Shown piece after piece: positions 24,552 to 33,184 of a DNA stretch of 64,000 bases. Position numbers and translations under genes: made by a program. The notes under the pieces are model-generated. The model worked only from the letters and a program-made list of their open reading frames with translations. It searched no databases and was not told the origin of the DNA. The stretch is taken from the NCBI RefSeq assembly GCF_000758825.1, contig NZ_JRMX01000013.1, positions 181,432 through 245,431 on the forward strand. Direction: 5' to 3'. The stretch is from Arcanobacterium sp. S3PF19. GTDB lineage: Bacteria; Actinomycetota; Actinomycetes; Actinomycetales; Actinomycetaceae. Every line of letters begins with the position of its first letter. Position 1 is the first letter of the stretch.

Positions 24552-24722
24552 GTGGCCGGCAAAGCTCAGGATGTTCGCCCTAAAATCACCCTCGCCTGCG
24601 AGGTTTGCAAGGAGCGAAACTACATCACAAAGAAGAATCGGCGCAATACGCCCGACCGTCTCGAACTGAAGAAGTTCTGCCCCAAGTGCAACCTGTCCCG
24701 GGTGCACCGCGAGACCCGTTAA
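24552..24722 (+). CDS. rpmG: 50S ribosomal protein L33, zinc-binding form
   Basis: 56 residues, GTG start at 24552 ([20 protein letters not shown]). Two Cys pairs, CEVC and CPKC, form a zinc ribbon, so this is the C+ form, typically used when zinc is sufficient. The gene lies 56 bases after tRNA-Met, with a GTGAGGAA-type site before the start. A hairpin terminator follows. The short length is normal for L33. Confidence 0.97.
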   Translation: MAGKAQDVRPKITLACEVCKERNYITKKNRRNTPDRLELKKFCPKCNLSRVHRETR

Positions 24723-24744
24723 TCTCGCCGGAAGCGACTTCATG

Positions 24745-24780
24745 ATGGCTTGTGCATTTTATGCACAGGCCATTTTTGTT
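24745..24780 (+). terminator. Intrinsic terminator of the tRNA-rpmG unit
   Basis: 13-bp stem with one G-U pair (ATGGCTTGTGCAT 24745-24757 and ATGCACAGGCCAT 24761-24773), 3-base loop, followed by TTTTGTT. Classical rho-independent shape. Confidence 0.93.
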
Positions 24781-24794
24781 CTAACATATAAAAT

Positions 24795-25973
24795 ATGTTT
24801 TGCCCGATTCCCGAAGACACAGAGCCCACAGAAACGATTCCGCCCGTACAGGGCACGAGATATGTGCCCGAAGCCCGTGCGCTCGCACAAATGACGACAA
24901 TCGGAGTCGGCGGATCCGTAACGAAAACGGTAAATGCGGACTCCGCCGCGGAGCTTACGGAAGCGGTAAGCGAAGCGGACAGGGAGGGCACCGAGTGTCT
25001 GATAGTCGGGGGAGGATCCAATATCCTGGCTGCGGACGCCGATTTTCCCGGTCCGGTGATTCACGATCAGCGCTCTTCGATTGAGATTCTGGCAGACGAC
25101 GGCTGCTCGGGGGCGCGTTTTCGCGTGGCGGGAGGAACGCCGTGGGATGCCGTCGTTGCGTTCTCCGTTGAGCACGGCTGGATGGGACTGGAGGGTCTCT
25201 CCGGTATCCCGGGCACGGCAGGTGCGGCGCCCGTGCAGAATATCGGTGCCTACGGGCAGGATGTTTCGGCAGCGGTGGCTGCGGTGCGGACTTTTGACCG
25301 TAAAACCGGGCTGCAGAAAACTTTCTTTCTTTCCGATATGCGCTTCGGATACCGTTCCTCAATTCTGAAAGAATCCATTTTGAGCGGGCGTTGGGGAAAT
25401 TCGCCGCGCTGGATCGTGCTTGACGTGGAATTCCATCTCCGCCGGGCGACGCTGGGATCTCCGATTCGCTACAAACAGCTGGCGCAGAAATTGGATACGC
25501 GGATTGGGCAGCGTGTGCCCGCCGCCGATGTGCGCCGGGCCGTTCTTGAGCTGCGCGCGGCAAAAGGCATGGTATTAAACGATGCGGACAGAGACACCTA
25601 TTCCCTGGGTTCGTTTTTCACCAATCCCGTGCTCACCGAAGAGCAGGCCCGGCTGCTTCCCCCGGATGCGCCCCGGTTTAAGGTGGGGGATTCGACAGCG
25701 GTAAATCAGATCGGCGCCGCCGCTCCGGCCGTGCCCGGTTTGGTAAAGACCTCCGCTGCCTGGCTGATCGATCATGCGGGTTTCGCCCCCGGATTTTCAC
25801 TCACCGCCGCGGCCTCGCTTTCCACAAAGCATACTTTGGCCCTGACCAACCGGGGAAATGCGAAAGCGGCGGATATTATGGCGCTTGCCCGGCATATTGC
25901 AGACGGCGTGGCGGCTAAATTCGGAGTGAATCTCGTGCCCGAGCCGGTTCTGGTCGGTCTGCGGTGGAACTAG
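24795..25973 (+). CDS. murB: UDP-N-acetylmuramate dehydrogenase (UDP-N-acetylenolpyruvoylglucosamine reductase)
   Basis: 392 residues. MurB reduces the enolpyruvyl ether of UDP-GlcNAc-enolpyruvate with NADPH and FAD, the second committed step of peptidoglycan synthesis. Type I MurB traits: TTIGVGGSV, FAD loop GGGSNIL, GLSGIPGTAGAAPVQNIGAYGQDV, catalytic Ser273 in GSFFTNP and Glu383 in VPEPVL. ATG 24795 adds about 30 residues before the core and has no ribosome binding site; a -10-like TAACAT at 24782-24787 would put the transcript start at the ATG, making it leaderless. ATG 24891 region (MTTIGVGG) is an alternative. The last 59 bases overlap the convergent adenosine deaminase gene. Confidence 0.95.
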   Translation: MFCPIPEDTEPTETIPPVQGTRYVPEARALAQMTTIGVGGSVTKTVNADSAAELTEAVSEADREGTECLIVGGGSNILAADADFPGPVIHDQRSSIEILADDGCSGARFRVAGGTPWDAVVAFSVEHGWMGLEGLSGIPGTAGAAPVQNIGAYGQDVSAAVAAVRTFDRKTGLQKTFFLSDMRFGYRSSILKESILSGRWGNSPRWIVLDVEFHLRRATLGSPIRYKQLAQKLDTRIGQRVPAADVRRAVLELRAAKGMVLNDADRDTYSLGSFFTNPVLTEEQARLLPPDAPRFKVGDSTAVNQIGAAAPAVPGLVKTSAAWLIDHAGFAPGFSLTAAASLSTKHTLALTNRGNAKAADIMALARHIADGVAAKFGVNLVPEPVLVGLRWN

Positions 25974-27024
25974 GGCAGAGGTGCGAATCGCTTTTATCCG
26001 CTCCGCTGCCGGGCGCTGCCAGCCAGGCGTCTATTTCGCGGTGCCATGCGTCTTTATCCGTATCCGAGGCCAGTGAAGCGGACACGGAACAGTGAGCCAG
26101 CCGGGCCAGCAGGGAGTCGGAAAATCCCAAAGCGCGTGCATTTTCGTACTGCGCGGTGAGACGCGAAAGGAACAGCAGCGGATCGTCGGCACCAAGGGCA
26201 ACTTTTATTCCCGCATCCAGCAAAGTACGCAGGGGAATATCGTGCAGCCCGGGGTATACGCCGAGAGATATATTTGATGCCGGGCAGACTTCCAGCGCAA
26301 TATCGTTTTCCGCAATCAGATCAAGCAGAGCCGGATCCTCGGCCGCACGCACGCCGTGTCCGAGGCGGGCAGGATGCAGACTGCGGATAACTTCCCGGAT
26401 ATGCCCGGGGCCGAGCAGCTCTCCGCCGTGCGGAAGCGAGGCCAAACCTGCTCTGCGCGCAATTGCAAACGCGTGTTCCCAATTCGCCGTTGTGCCGCGC
26501 CGTTCGTCGTTGGACAGTCCGAAGCCGACTACTTCCCCCGCTCCCGTGCCGGCGTGCTTTGCTGCCAGGCGTGCCAGGATACAGGCGTCCAGGGGGTGGT
26601 GCAGACGCGAGGCGGCAACAACAACCGCCACCTGCACTCCGGTGTCACGCGAAGCCGCCTTTGCCTCGTCGAGTACGATCTCCAAAGCGGGCGTGATTCC
26701 CCCGACAAACGGAGCGTAGGAAGTGGGATCAATCTGAATTTCCAGACGGCGTGAGCCTTCCGCGCGTTCGTCCTGCGCCGCTTCGCGGATAATTCTGCGC
26801 ATGGTCCGCTCGCTGCGAACCACTTTGCGCGCGGCATCGTAGGCGCGCTGAAAACGAAACCAGCCCCGCTGATCCGCCGGAACCTGCAGGGCAACGTTGT
26901 CGGTCAGCCCCTCCGGCAGACGTATTCCCTGCTCCGAAGCGAGATCCTGCAGCGTGGAGACTCTCATTGATCCCGTGAAATGCAGATGCAGATGTGTTTT
27001 TGGCAGAGCCCGTAAATCTCGCAT
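25915..27024 (-). CDS. add: Adenosine deaminase
   Basis: 369 residues. Hydrolytic deaminase converting (deoxy)adenosine to (deoxy)inosine in purine salvage. Zinc ligands in HLHLH (THLHLHFTGSMR), the catalytic set LPHGGE, ARLGHGVR, VCPASNISLG and GADDPLLF are all in place. HFTGSM replaces the HxDGA of the classical enzymes, which is usual in the actinobacterial clade. ATG at 27024. The C-terminal 19 codons overlap the murB 3' end on the other strand; the tail after DAWLAAPG is disordered and probably dispensable. Divergent from the APH-like kinase gene. Confidence 0.93.
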   Translation of the reverse strand: MRDLRALPKTHLHLHFTGSMRVSTLQDLASEQGIRLPEGLTDNVALQVPADQRGWFRFQRAYDAARKVVRSERTMRRIIREAAQDERAEGSRRLEIQIDPTSYAPFVGGITPALEIVLDEAKAASRDTGVQVAVVVAASRLHHPLDACILARLAAKHAGTGAGEVVGFGLSNDERRGTTANWEHAFAIARRAGLASLPHGGELLGPGHIREVIRSLHPARLGHGVRAAEDPALLDLIAENDIALEVCPASNISLGVYPGLHDIPLRTLLDAGIKVALGADDPLLFLSRLTAQYENARALGFSDSLLARLAHCSVSASLASDTDKDAWHREIDAWLAAPGSGADKSDSHLCPSSTADRPEPARARDSLRI

Positions 27025-27136
27025 AGACCCATTGTGCCGGTCCGGGGGAAAAAATCACAGCCGCACCGGATTGCGAAAAAACGTGCGCAGATGCGGCGCG
27101 GGCAAAGAAAAAGTGGAAAAACAGACGAAAACTTTC

Positions 27137-27142
27137 TATAAA
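27137..27142 (+). promoter_or_regulatory. -10 element of a probable leaderless transcript
   Basis: TATAAA ends 6 bases before the ATG at 27149, so a transcript would begin at or next to the start codon. No Shine-Dalgarno sequence lies between them; the -35 region is not conserved. Confidence 0.5.
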
Positions 27143-27148
27143 AGTGGT

Positions 27149-28414
27149 ATGGAAAGAACTGAACGCGCTGCACGCGAAGAGGCGGAAATTACACTTCTTA
27201 CGGGTGCGAAAGCCGGAGAAATGCTCCGTTTTGCGTATTCCGGGGAAGGTCTGGTGCGTTCATGGTCGGTATACCGCGTACATCACCGGCCGGGAGCGGG
27301 AGTATCGGTTGGCTACCGTGTGATAATCGACGAAAAACAGCCCTTTAAGCGCAGCGACCTCTATATTTTGGCTTCGACGGCGCGTATCGGCGACGAACAG
27401 CTCTCCGCCGCCGCGGGAAAACGCCTCAGACTCGGGGAAACAAAAGTAAACCTGTGGAAATATCCTTTTGACCCGGAACTGCCGGCTCTGCCCGTGGCCT
27501 GCGATACCGGGAAGATGTCGCGTTATTTGGGCTATGCGGTGGATTTGGAGCTGCTCGGATACCGCCCCACGCGCCGCGCCGTGGTGAAGGCAGCCGCTGT
27601 CGGCACACCGCATAATTCACCGCTCTACCTGAAGGTTTTGCGCCCCCGGGCAGGCAAGGAGCTTGAGGAACGCCTGAATGCCGTGCGCCGGGCGGGCATT
27701 CCCGGGCCGCAGATTCATTCTTCCGTGAGGGGAATGGTGGTAACGGAATCCGTCAGGGGCGTGCCGCTGTCAAAACTCTTCGCCGCGGCGTGTATGCAGG
27801 TAAGCGGGGTAAGAAAACTTTCACGCGCGGAATTTGCCCTGACCCGCCGCAGCCTGGCCGATACCCTTGACGCTCTGCCGGAACTGATTTTGGGGAAAAA
27901 GCGTCTGCCGGCATGGGCCGAGCGCTGCGACTATTATGCGGACGCTGCCGCGGCGGCGCTTCCCGGCCATGCGGGGGAATGCAGACAGGCGGCGGAGGAT
28001 ATCAGGTATCTTCTTTCCCGGGCGGACATGGGCCGCCCTGTGCCCGTGCACGGGGATTTCTACGAGGCAAATGTGTATGTGGATCCCCAAACCGGTCTGG
28101 TATCCGGAATTCTGGATCTGGATTCGCTGAGCGTCGGCTACCGCGTACATGACTGGGGATGTCTGTTGGGCCATATGTCGGTTCTGCCGGGGATCTCCGC
28201 CGACGCATACGCATTTGTGCCGCAGCTTACGGACGACTGGTTTGCCGAAATCCGGAGAGAAACCGATCCGTGCGCCCTGTGTGCTTCGGCGGCGGGTGTG
28301 GTACTCTCCCTGGTTTCCGATTCGCGCAGAAAAAGCGTTCCCCGAAACCGACAGGCGCTAAACCGGCTGCGGACCGCGCAGAAATGGATTGCCCGGGGAT
28401 ACGGAATGCTCTGA
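27149..28414 (+). CDS. APH/choline-kinase-fold phosphotransferase of unknown substrate
   Basis: 421 residues. The kinase core lies in the C-terminal half: VHGDFYEANVYVD (Brenner HGDxxxxN loop) and ILDLDSLSVGYRVHDWG (metal-binding Asp region). The N-terminal lobe includes RAVVKA and LYLKVLR, with a preceding module of about 100 residues (RVHHRPGAGVSVGYRVII) that recalls the N-terminal caps of actinobacterial maltokinase-like enzymes. Substrate unknown: sugar, aminoglycoside-like or other. ATG 27149 is chosen because it sits 6 bases after a -10; the frame continues upstream to 26897 into the divergent add gene. Ends 13 bases before the convergent aminotransferase. Confidence 0.8.
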   Translation: MERTERAAREEAEITLLTGAKAGEMLRFAYSGEGLVRSWSVYRVHHRPGAGVSVGYRVIIDEKQPFKRSDLYILASTARIGDEQLSAAAGKRLRLGETKVNLWKYPFDPELPALPVACDTGKMSRYLGYAVDLELLGYRPTRRAVVKAAAVGTPHNSPLYLKVLRPRAGKELEERLNAVRRAGIPGPQIHSSVRGMVVTESVRGVPLSKLFAAACMQVSGVRKLSRAEFALTRRSLADTLDALPELILGKKRLPAWAERCDYYADAAAAALPGHAGECRQAAEDIRYLLSRADMGRPVPVHGDFYEANVYVDPQTGLVSGILDLDSLSVGYRVHDWGCLLGHMSVLPGISADAYAFVPQLTDDWFAEIRRETDPCALCASAAGVVLSLVSDSRRKSVPRNRQALNRLRTAQKWIARGYGML

Positions 28415-28427
28415 AACCGTATTGAAA

Positions 28428-29660
28428 CTACACTTCGGCGCGGGCAAACAGACGCTGCAGCCGTTCGGCTCCCTCAGCCAGATCTTCGTCCGAAAGGGCA
28501 TAGCTGAAACGCAGATATCCCGGCGCGCCGAAGGCTTCTCCCGGTACGGTTGCGACCAGTGCGGCATCGAGAATAAGCGCGGCGAGTTCGGCGCTGCTGC
28601 GCGCCGTGCGCACCGAACCGTCCGGCATGGGAATGTTTTTCCCCAGCAGGCGGGACACGTCCGGGAAAATGTAGAATGCGCCCTTAGGCTCGGTCACGGC
28701 AAAACCGTTCACACCGCGCAGCATTTCCGTGATTTTTATCCGTCTGCGGTTAAAAATCCCGCGCATCCGCTCTGCCGTGGCGGTGCCGTCGCCGAGCGCG
28801 GCAAGCGCAGCCCTCTGCGATACGTTTGACACATTTGATGTGATATGCGACTGGAAATTAGCCGCCTGCGTAATCACGTCCTGCGGGCCGTACATCCATC
28901 CCACGCGCCAGCCCGTCATGGCGTAGGTTTTTGCCACGCCGTTTACCGCGATGGTCCGGTCTGCCAGCTGCGGCACTTCCCGCAGAATATAGGACCGGTC
29001 GCAGCCGTAAACGAAATGCTCGTAGATTTCGTCGGTAATGACCCAGATTCCGTTCCGCAGTGCCCACTGCCCGATCCGGCGGATCTCTTCCGCGCAGTAT
29101 ACGGCTCCCGTCGGGTTCGCCGGCGAACAGAGCAGAAGTGCTTTGGTGCGTTCGGTCAAAGCGGCATCAAGCTGCTGCGTGCTCACTTTGTATCCCTGCT
29201 GCCCGCCTGCAAACACGGGTACGGGCACACCTGCGCACAGACGGATCGCCTCCGGGTATGTGGTCCAATACGGAGCGGGCAGAATTACTTCGTCCCCGTC
29301 GGAAATGATCGCCGCAAAAGCCTGAAATACCGCCTGTTTTCCGCCATTGGTCACGATCACGCAGGAAGGGTCGATCCGCACACCGGAATCGCGCAGTGTT
29401 TTGGCCGCGATTGCCTCTTTCAGCTCGGGCAGTCCCGAAGCCGGGGTGTATTTGTGGTTTCGGGGGTCCTTGGCGGCCGCCGCAGCCGCTTCCGTGATGA
29501 AATCCGGTGTGGGGAAGTTCGGTTCCCCGGCGGCAAAACCGATCACCGGCCTGCCCGCGGCCCGCAGTGCTTTTGCTTTTGCGTCCACCGCCAGCGTGGC
29601 TGAGGGGTGCAGTGCGCCGAGCCTTTTTGAAACGCGTTCCAAATGCTTTGTGTTACCCAT
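28428..29660 (-). CDS. aspC: Class I/II PLP-dependent aminotransferase (aspartate type)
   Basis: 410 residues from ATG 29660 (GGAG 3 bases upstream); TTG 29696 is an alternative. Fold type I aminotransferase, subgroup I-gamma as in AspC of Bacillus and actinobacteria: [40 protein letters not shown], Asp210/Tyr213 in ITDEIYE, PLP Lys244 in [17 protein letters not shown], and the substrate Arg in YLRFSYAL. Interconverts aspartate and oxaloacetate with glutamate as partner. The position just before tRNA-Trp, secE and nusG is conserved in many actinobacteria. Confidence 0.93.
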   Translation of the reverse strand: MGNTKHLERVSKRLGALHPSATLAVDAKAKALRAAGRPVIGFAAGEPNFPTPDFITEAAAAAAKDPRNHKYTPASGLPELKEAIAAKTLRDSGVRIDPSCVIVTNGGKQAVFQAFAAIISDGDEVILPAPYWTTYPEAIRLCAGVPVPVFAGGQQGYKVSTQQLDAALTERTKALLLCSPANPTGAVYCAEEIRRIGQWALRNGIWVITDEIYEHFVYGCDRSYILREVPQLADRTIAVNGVAKTYAMTGWRVGWMYGPQDVITQAANFQSHITSNVSNVSQRAALAALGDGTATAERMRGIFNRRRIKITEMLRGVNGFAVTEPKGAFYIFPDVSRLLGKNIPMPDGSVRTARSSAELAALILDAALVATVPGEAFGAPGYLRFSYALSDEDLAEGAERLQRLFARAEV

Positions 29661-29932
29661 AGTCTCCAGTCTGGCATGATGCCGGATTGGCTTCAAACCG
29701 CCTTTGCTGTGCGGACACGGGGGCAGGAGTGAGAATTAGAGCACGGTTGGGAACGGAAAACTGGACGTCGCAGCGCGGTTTTGATTATGCTTGATCGGGT
29801 CGCGCCTGTTTTTTGCGGGGTTTGAAAATCACCGTCGGTGTGACGAAAATAAAATCTGAATTCGGCCTGTCGGTTTTATAACTGGTATTGTGCCGGCAAT
29901 TCAGGCATAATGATTACTGCTGTGCAACAGAT

Positions 29933-30005
29933 AGGGTAGTGGCGCAATTGGTAGCGCACCGGTCTCCAAAACCGGCGGTTGTGGGTTCGAGTCCCTCCTG
30001 CCCTG
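29933..30005 (+). tRNA. tRNA-Trp (CCA)
   Basis: 73 bases. Acceptor AGGGTAG/CTGCCCT (29933-29939 with 29998-30004; one U-G pair), discriminator G; anticodon CCA at 29966-29968 in a CCGGT/ACCGG stem; T-loop TTCGAGT. The T-stem GTGGG/CCCTC contains a T-T mismatch. A CATAAT at 29906-29911 may be its -10. Upstream (29661-29932) I see no gene. secE follows after 68 bases. Confidence 0.95.
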
Positions 30006-30073
30006 CCGGAAGAAGCGGCCCGCGTGGGCCGTTTTCCGCATTGCGACCGCAGACAACTGAGAGGATATTTGAA

Positions 30074-30316
30074 GTGAACGAAACCGCTTCGGCTGCGAAG
30101 CGCGGTAAATCCGCAAACGCGAAGCAGAATATCTTTGCGCGCATGATCGTATTCTTTAAAGAAGTGCTTGCCGAGTTTAAGAAGGTGCAGCGCCCCACGG
30201 GTGAAGAACTGTGGAGTATGTTCCTGACGGTGCTGGGCTTCCTGGTTGTCGTAATGGTCTTTGTGGGGCTGGTAGATGTGGTGTTCAGCCAGCTTGTGTT
30301 CCGTATATTCGGATAA
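30074..30316 (+). CDS. secE: Preprotein translocase subunit SecE
   Basis: 80 residues from GTG 30074. A basic N-terminus (AKRGKSANAKQNIFARM), the conserved amphipathic segment FFKEVLAEFKKVQRPTGEE and one membrane helix (FLTVLGFLVVVMVFVGLVDVVF) are the single-span SecE layout. It clamps SecY in the translocon. GAGG lies 9-13 bases before the start. Upstream frame to 29888 runs through tRNA-Trp and is not coding. nusG follows after 42 bases. Confidence 0.97.
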   Translation: MNETASAAKRGKSANAKQNIFARMIVFFKEVLAEFKKVQRPTGEELWSMFLTVLGFLVVVMVFVGLVDVVFSQLVFRIFG

Positions 30317-30358
30317 GCGAAACGGAAACCGCAGCTATTAAAGTGAGGAACGAGAAGT

Positions 30359-31168
30359 ATGTCTGACCAAGCTCAGGGAACCGAAAACAGCGGACTGTTT
30401 TCCGATGCCGCGCAGCCTGCGGTAAATGCAGCCGCGGAGGAAGCCGTGCGCAATCCGGCGCCGTCCGCCGAGCCTTCCGATGTCCCCGCGCAGGAGCAGC
30501 CTGCGGCCTGTGAAGCCGCCAAAGACGCATCCGGGGCGGACGCAGAGCCCGAAGTCATCACGGAAGAGGTTGTACGCGCGCGGCTGAAGGGTCTGCCGGG
30601 ACGCTGGTATGTGCTTCACACCTACACGGGATACGAAAAACGGATCAAGCAGGATATCGAGACCCGAATCCATTCCATGAATATGGAAGACTACATTTTC
30701 CAAATCGAAGTTCCGATGGAAGAAGTGATCGAGGTAAAGAAGGGGCAAAACAGGCTCACTTCCCGGGTGCGGATTCCCGGATACGTTCTGATTCGGATGA
30801 AGCTTACCGACGATTCGTGGCAGGTTGTGCAGGACACCAACGGCGTGACCGGATTTGTGGGCAACGGCAGGAATCCCGTGGCCCTGACGCCGGACGAAGT
30901 GGTGGGTATGCTCACTCCCGTGATTCAGCAGGCCGCGGCGAAAGAAGCGATTGCCGCCGGAAAGCCGGTTACGGCAGGTGCGCCGAAGCTGGTCACCGCC
31001 TATGAAGTTGGCGAAACCGTGACGCTCACAACCGAGCCCTGGATCGGAATGCCGGCCACGATTTCGCAGGTTGACGCGGTAAATCAGAGACTTACCGTGC
31101 TTATGACACTTGTCGGCCAGGAAACCCCGGTCGATTTGTCCTTCGATCAGGTGAAAAAGATGGACTGA
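30359..31168 (+). CDS. nusG: Transcription termination/antitermination factor NusG
   Basis: 269 residues, ATG 30359 with GAGGAACGAGAAG upstream. The first 75 residues are an Ala/Glu-rich low-complexity extension usual in actinobacterial NusG; the NGN domain runs from about 80 (RWYVLHTYTGYEKRIKQDIETR ... GYVLIRMKLTDDSWQVVQDTNGVTGFVG) and a C-terminal KOW domain from about 215 (VTLTTEPWIGMPATISQVDA). It binds the RNA polymerase clamp and couples transcription to translation or Rho. Operon with secE. Confidence 0.97.
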   Translation: MSDQAQGTENSGLFSDAAQPAVNAAAEEAVRNPAPSAEPSDVPAQEQPAACEAAKDASGADAEPEVITEEVVRARLKGLPGRWYVLHTYTGYEKRIKQDIETRIHSMNMEDYIFQIEVPMEEVIEVKKGQNRLTSRVRIPGYVLIRMKLTDDSWQVVQDTNGVTGFVGNGRNPVALTPDEVVGMLTPVIQQAAAKEAIAAGKPVTAGAPKLVTAYEVGETVTLTTEPWIGMPATISQVDAVNQRLTVLMTLVGQETPVDLSFDQVKKMD

Positions 31169-31207
31169 CGGAGTTATCCGTTTCCGTCTGCCACCGGTTG
31201 TGGGACG

Positions 31208-31230
31208 CCGTCACTTTTGCCATGTGACGG
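31208..31230 (+). promoter_or_regulatory. Hairpin in the rplK leader
   Basis: 7-bp perfect stem (CCGTCAC/GTGACGG) with a 9-base loop in the 87-base nusG-rplK gap; no T-run follows. It may be an attenuator or a ribosomal-protein binding site for L1; unproven. Confidence 0.4.
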
Positions 31231-31255
31231 TTCGCTAGAGAAAAAGGATCAATAA

Positions 31256-31693
31256 ATGCCACCTAAGAAGAAGAAGGTTGCAGGCCTGATCAAGTTACAG
31301 ATTCAGGCGGGAGCCGCCAATCCGGCTCCTCCGGTTGGCCCGGCTTTGGGTCAGCACGGTGTAAACATCATGGAATTCTGCACCGCATATAATGCCGCTA
31401 CCGAGTCCATGCGCGGAAACGTTGTGCCGGTGGAAATTACGGTGTATGAAGACCGGACGTTTACTTTCGTCACCAAGACTCCGCCGGCGGCGGATTTGCT
31501 GAAGAAGGCAGCGGGAATCAAAAAGGGTTCCGGCGTGCCGCAGGCAAACAAGGTCGGTCATGTGACGGCGGATCAGCTGCGGGAAATCGCCAAGACGAAG
31601 CAGCCCGATCTGAATGCGAACGATATTGACAATGCCGCCCGCATTATTGCCGGTACTGCCCGCTCGATGGGAATTACCACCGACGAAATTTAA
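31256..31693 (+). CDS. rplK: 50S ribosomal protein L11
   Basis: 145 residues, ATG 31256 (AAAAAGGATC upstream). Forms the GTPase-associated centre with L10 and 23S helices 43-44. Conserved [32 protein letters not shown] at the N-terminal domain and the RNA-binding C-terminal domain with AGTARSMGI. Pro-rich hinge intact. Followed by rplA after 100 bases, which contain a small GATACC/GGTATC hairpin at 31718-31734. Confidence 0.98.
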   Translation: MPPKKKKVAGLIKLQIQAGAANPAPPVGPALGQHGVNIMEFCTAYNAATESMRGNVVPVEITVYEDRTFTFVTKTPPAADLLKKAAGIKKGSGVPQANKVGHVTADQLREIAKTKQPDLNANDIDNAARIIAGTARSMGITTDEI

Positions 31694-31793
31694 TTAGGTA
31701 CCCGAAAAAACAGGTACGATACCGCGAGGGTATCCGTGGCAGGACCATGAGCCGGTTCGGAGACCACGACTGCTAAATTTAAGGAGAAGCAGA

Positions 31794-32489
31794 ATGGCAA
31801 AGCGCTCAAAGAAATACAACAAGGCTGCCGAGCTGATTCAGGACGGGGAGTTTTATTCCGTCGAAGAAGCCGTAGACCTTGCATTGAAAACGTCCGTGAC
31901 GAAGTTTGCATCCACTGTGGAAGCGGTGTTCCGTCTCGGTGTTGATCCGCGTAAGGCCGATCAGGCTGTGCGCGGCACGGTTTCGCTGCCGCACGGTACG
32001 GGTAAGACTGCCCGTGTTATCGTGTTTGCCACCGGTGACCGTGCCCAGCAGGCATTGGCCGCAGGTGCCGACGAAGTCGGTGACGATGAGCTTATCGCGA
32101 AGGTGGCCGGCGGATGGACGGACTTCGATTCGGCCGTTGCAACCCCGGATATGATGGGCAAAGTGGGCCGTTTGGGCCGCGTGCTCGGTCCGCGCGGTCT
32201 GATGCCGAATCCGAAGACGGGTACGGTTACGATGGATGTGGCCAAGGCCGTATCCGACATTAAGGGCGGACGGATTGAGTTCCGTGTGGACAAGCACGGA
32301 AATCTGCCTTTTATTGTGGGGAATACCGATTTTTCGGCAGAACAGCTGGCCGATAATTTCAATGCGGCACTTGCGGAGATTCTGCGTCTGAAGCCTTCTT
32401 CGGCAAAGGGACGCTATCTTCTGAAGGGAACCGTTTCCACCACAATGGGTCCGGGAATTCCGTTAGACGTCGCAAAGCTTGCGAAGTAA
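31794..32489 (+). CDS. rplA: 50S ribosomal protein L1
   Basis: 231 residues, ATG 31794 behind TTAAGGAGAAG. Builds the mobile L1 stalk at the exit site and in many bacteria represses its own L11-L1 mRNA. Typical segments: [55 protein letters not shown] and the final [11 protein letters not shown]. Ends the L11-L1 operon; a strong terminator begins 4 bases after the stop. Confidence 0.98.
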   Translation: MAKRSKKYNKAAELIQDGEFYSVEEAVDLALKTSVTKFASTVEAVFRLGVDPRKADQAVRGTVSLPHGTGKTARVIVFATGDRAQQALAAGADEVGDDELIAKVAGGWTDFDSAVATPDMMGKVGRLGRVLGPRGLMPNPKTGTVTMDVAKAVSDIKGGRIEFRVDKHGNLPFIVGNTDFSAEQLADNFNAALAEILRLKPSSAKGRYLLKGTVSTTMGPGIPLDVAKLAK

Positions 32490-32492
32490 AAT

Positions 32493-32523
32493 AAGTGGGG
32501 CTGCCGATGCGGCCCCACTTTTA
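32493..32523 (+). terminator. Intrinsic terminator after rplA
   Basis: 12-bp stem with one G-U (AAGTGGGGCTGC 32493-32504 and GCGGCCCCACTT 32509-32520), CGAT loop, followed by TTATAT. Separates L11-L1 from the following udk gene. Confidence 0.92.
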
Positions 32524-32556
32524 TATGCAAATTTGGATCCGAAAGCGCAGGACGGC

Positions 32557-33180
32557 ATGAAAAGTTTGGTGATTGGCATTGCGGGCGGAACCGGCAGCGG
32601 CAAAACAACGATCACGCAGGCGATTAAGGACCGGTTTCGCGGACACGTGGCCGTGATCTATCACGACAATTACTATGCCCGCCAGGATCACCTCTCCTAT
32701 GAGGAGCGTACGCACACAAATTACGATGCGCCCGAAGCGTTCGACAACGACCTCATCATTGCACAGCTGGAACAGCTGATTCGCGGAGAGGCAATCGAGT
32801 CTCCCGTCTATGATTTTGCCGTGCATAACCGTTCGGAGGAAACGATTCGCATCGAGCCGGCCCCGGTAATTATCGTAGAGGGGATTTTAATTTTCGCGCA
32901 GCCCGCCCTGCGCCGGCTTTTCGATCTGAAACTTTTTGTAGACACCGATGCCGATGTGCGTATTCTGCGCCGGCTGCAGCGCGATGTTGCCGAACGGGGG
33001 CGTTCCATCGATTCGGTGCAGGAGCAGTATCTGAATACGGTGAAACCGATGCATGAGCTGTACGTCGAGCCGTCCAAACGGTATGCGGATCTGATAATCC
33101 CCGAAGGCGGGAAAAATATAGTGGCCAAGGAGATGATTTTCCACCGCGTGCAGAATCAGCTCGACAACCGCTGTTTTTAA
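32557..33180 (+). CDS. udk: Uridine kinase
   Basis: 207 residues from ATG 32557 with AGGACGGC upstream; the longer frame to 32479 crosses the terminator. Phosphorylates uridine/cytidine with ATP or GTP in pyrimidine salvage. P-loop GIAGGTGSGKTT, substrate loop HDNYYARQDHLSYEER, NYDAPEAFD, VEGILIFA and the Arg-rich lid ILRRLQRDVAERGRS are intact. Its place between the L11-L1 and L10-L7/L12 genes is unusual, and it is bounded by the rplA terminator and the L10 leader, so it may be a separate unit. Confidence 0.95.
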   Translation: MKSLVIGIAGGTGSGKTTITQAIKDRFRGHVAVIYHDNYYARQDHLSYEERTHTNYDAPEAFDNDLIIAQLEQLIRGEAIESPVYDFAVHNRSEETIRIEPAPVIIVEGILIFAQPALRRLFDLKLFVDTDADVRILRRLQRDVAERGRSIDSVQEQYLNTVKPMHELYVEPSKRYADLIIPEGGKNIVAKEMIFHRVQNQLDNRCF

Positions 33181-33184
33181 GAGA

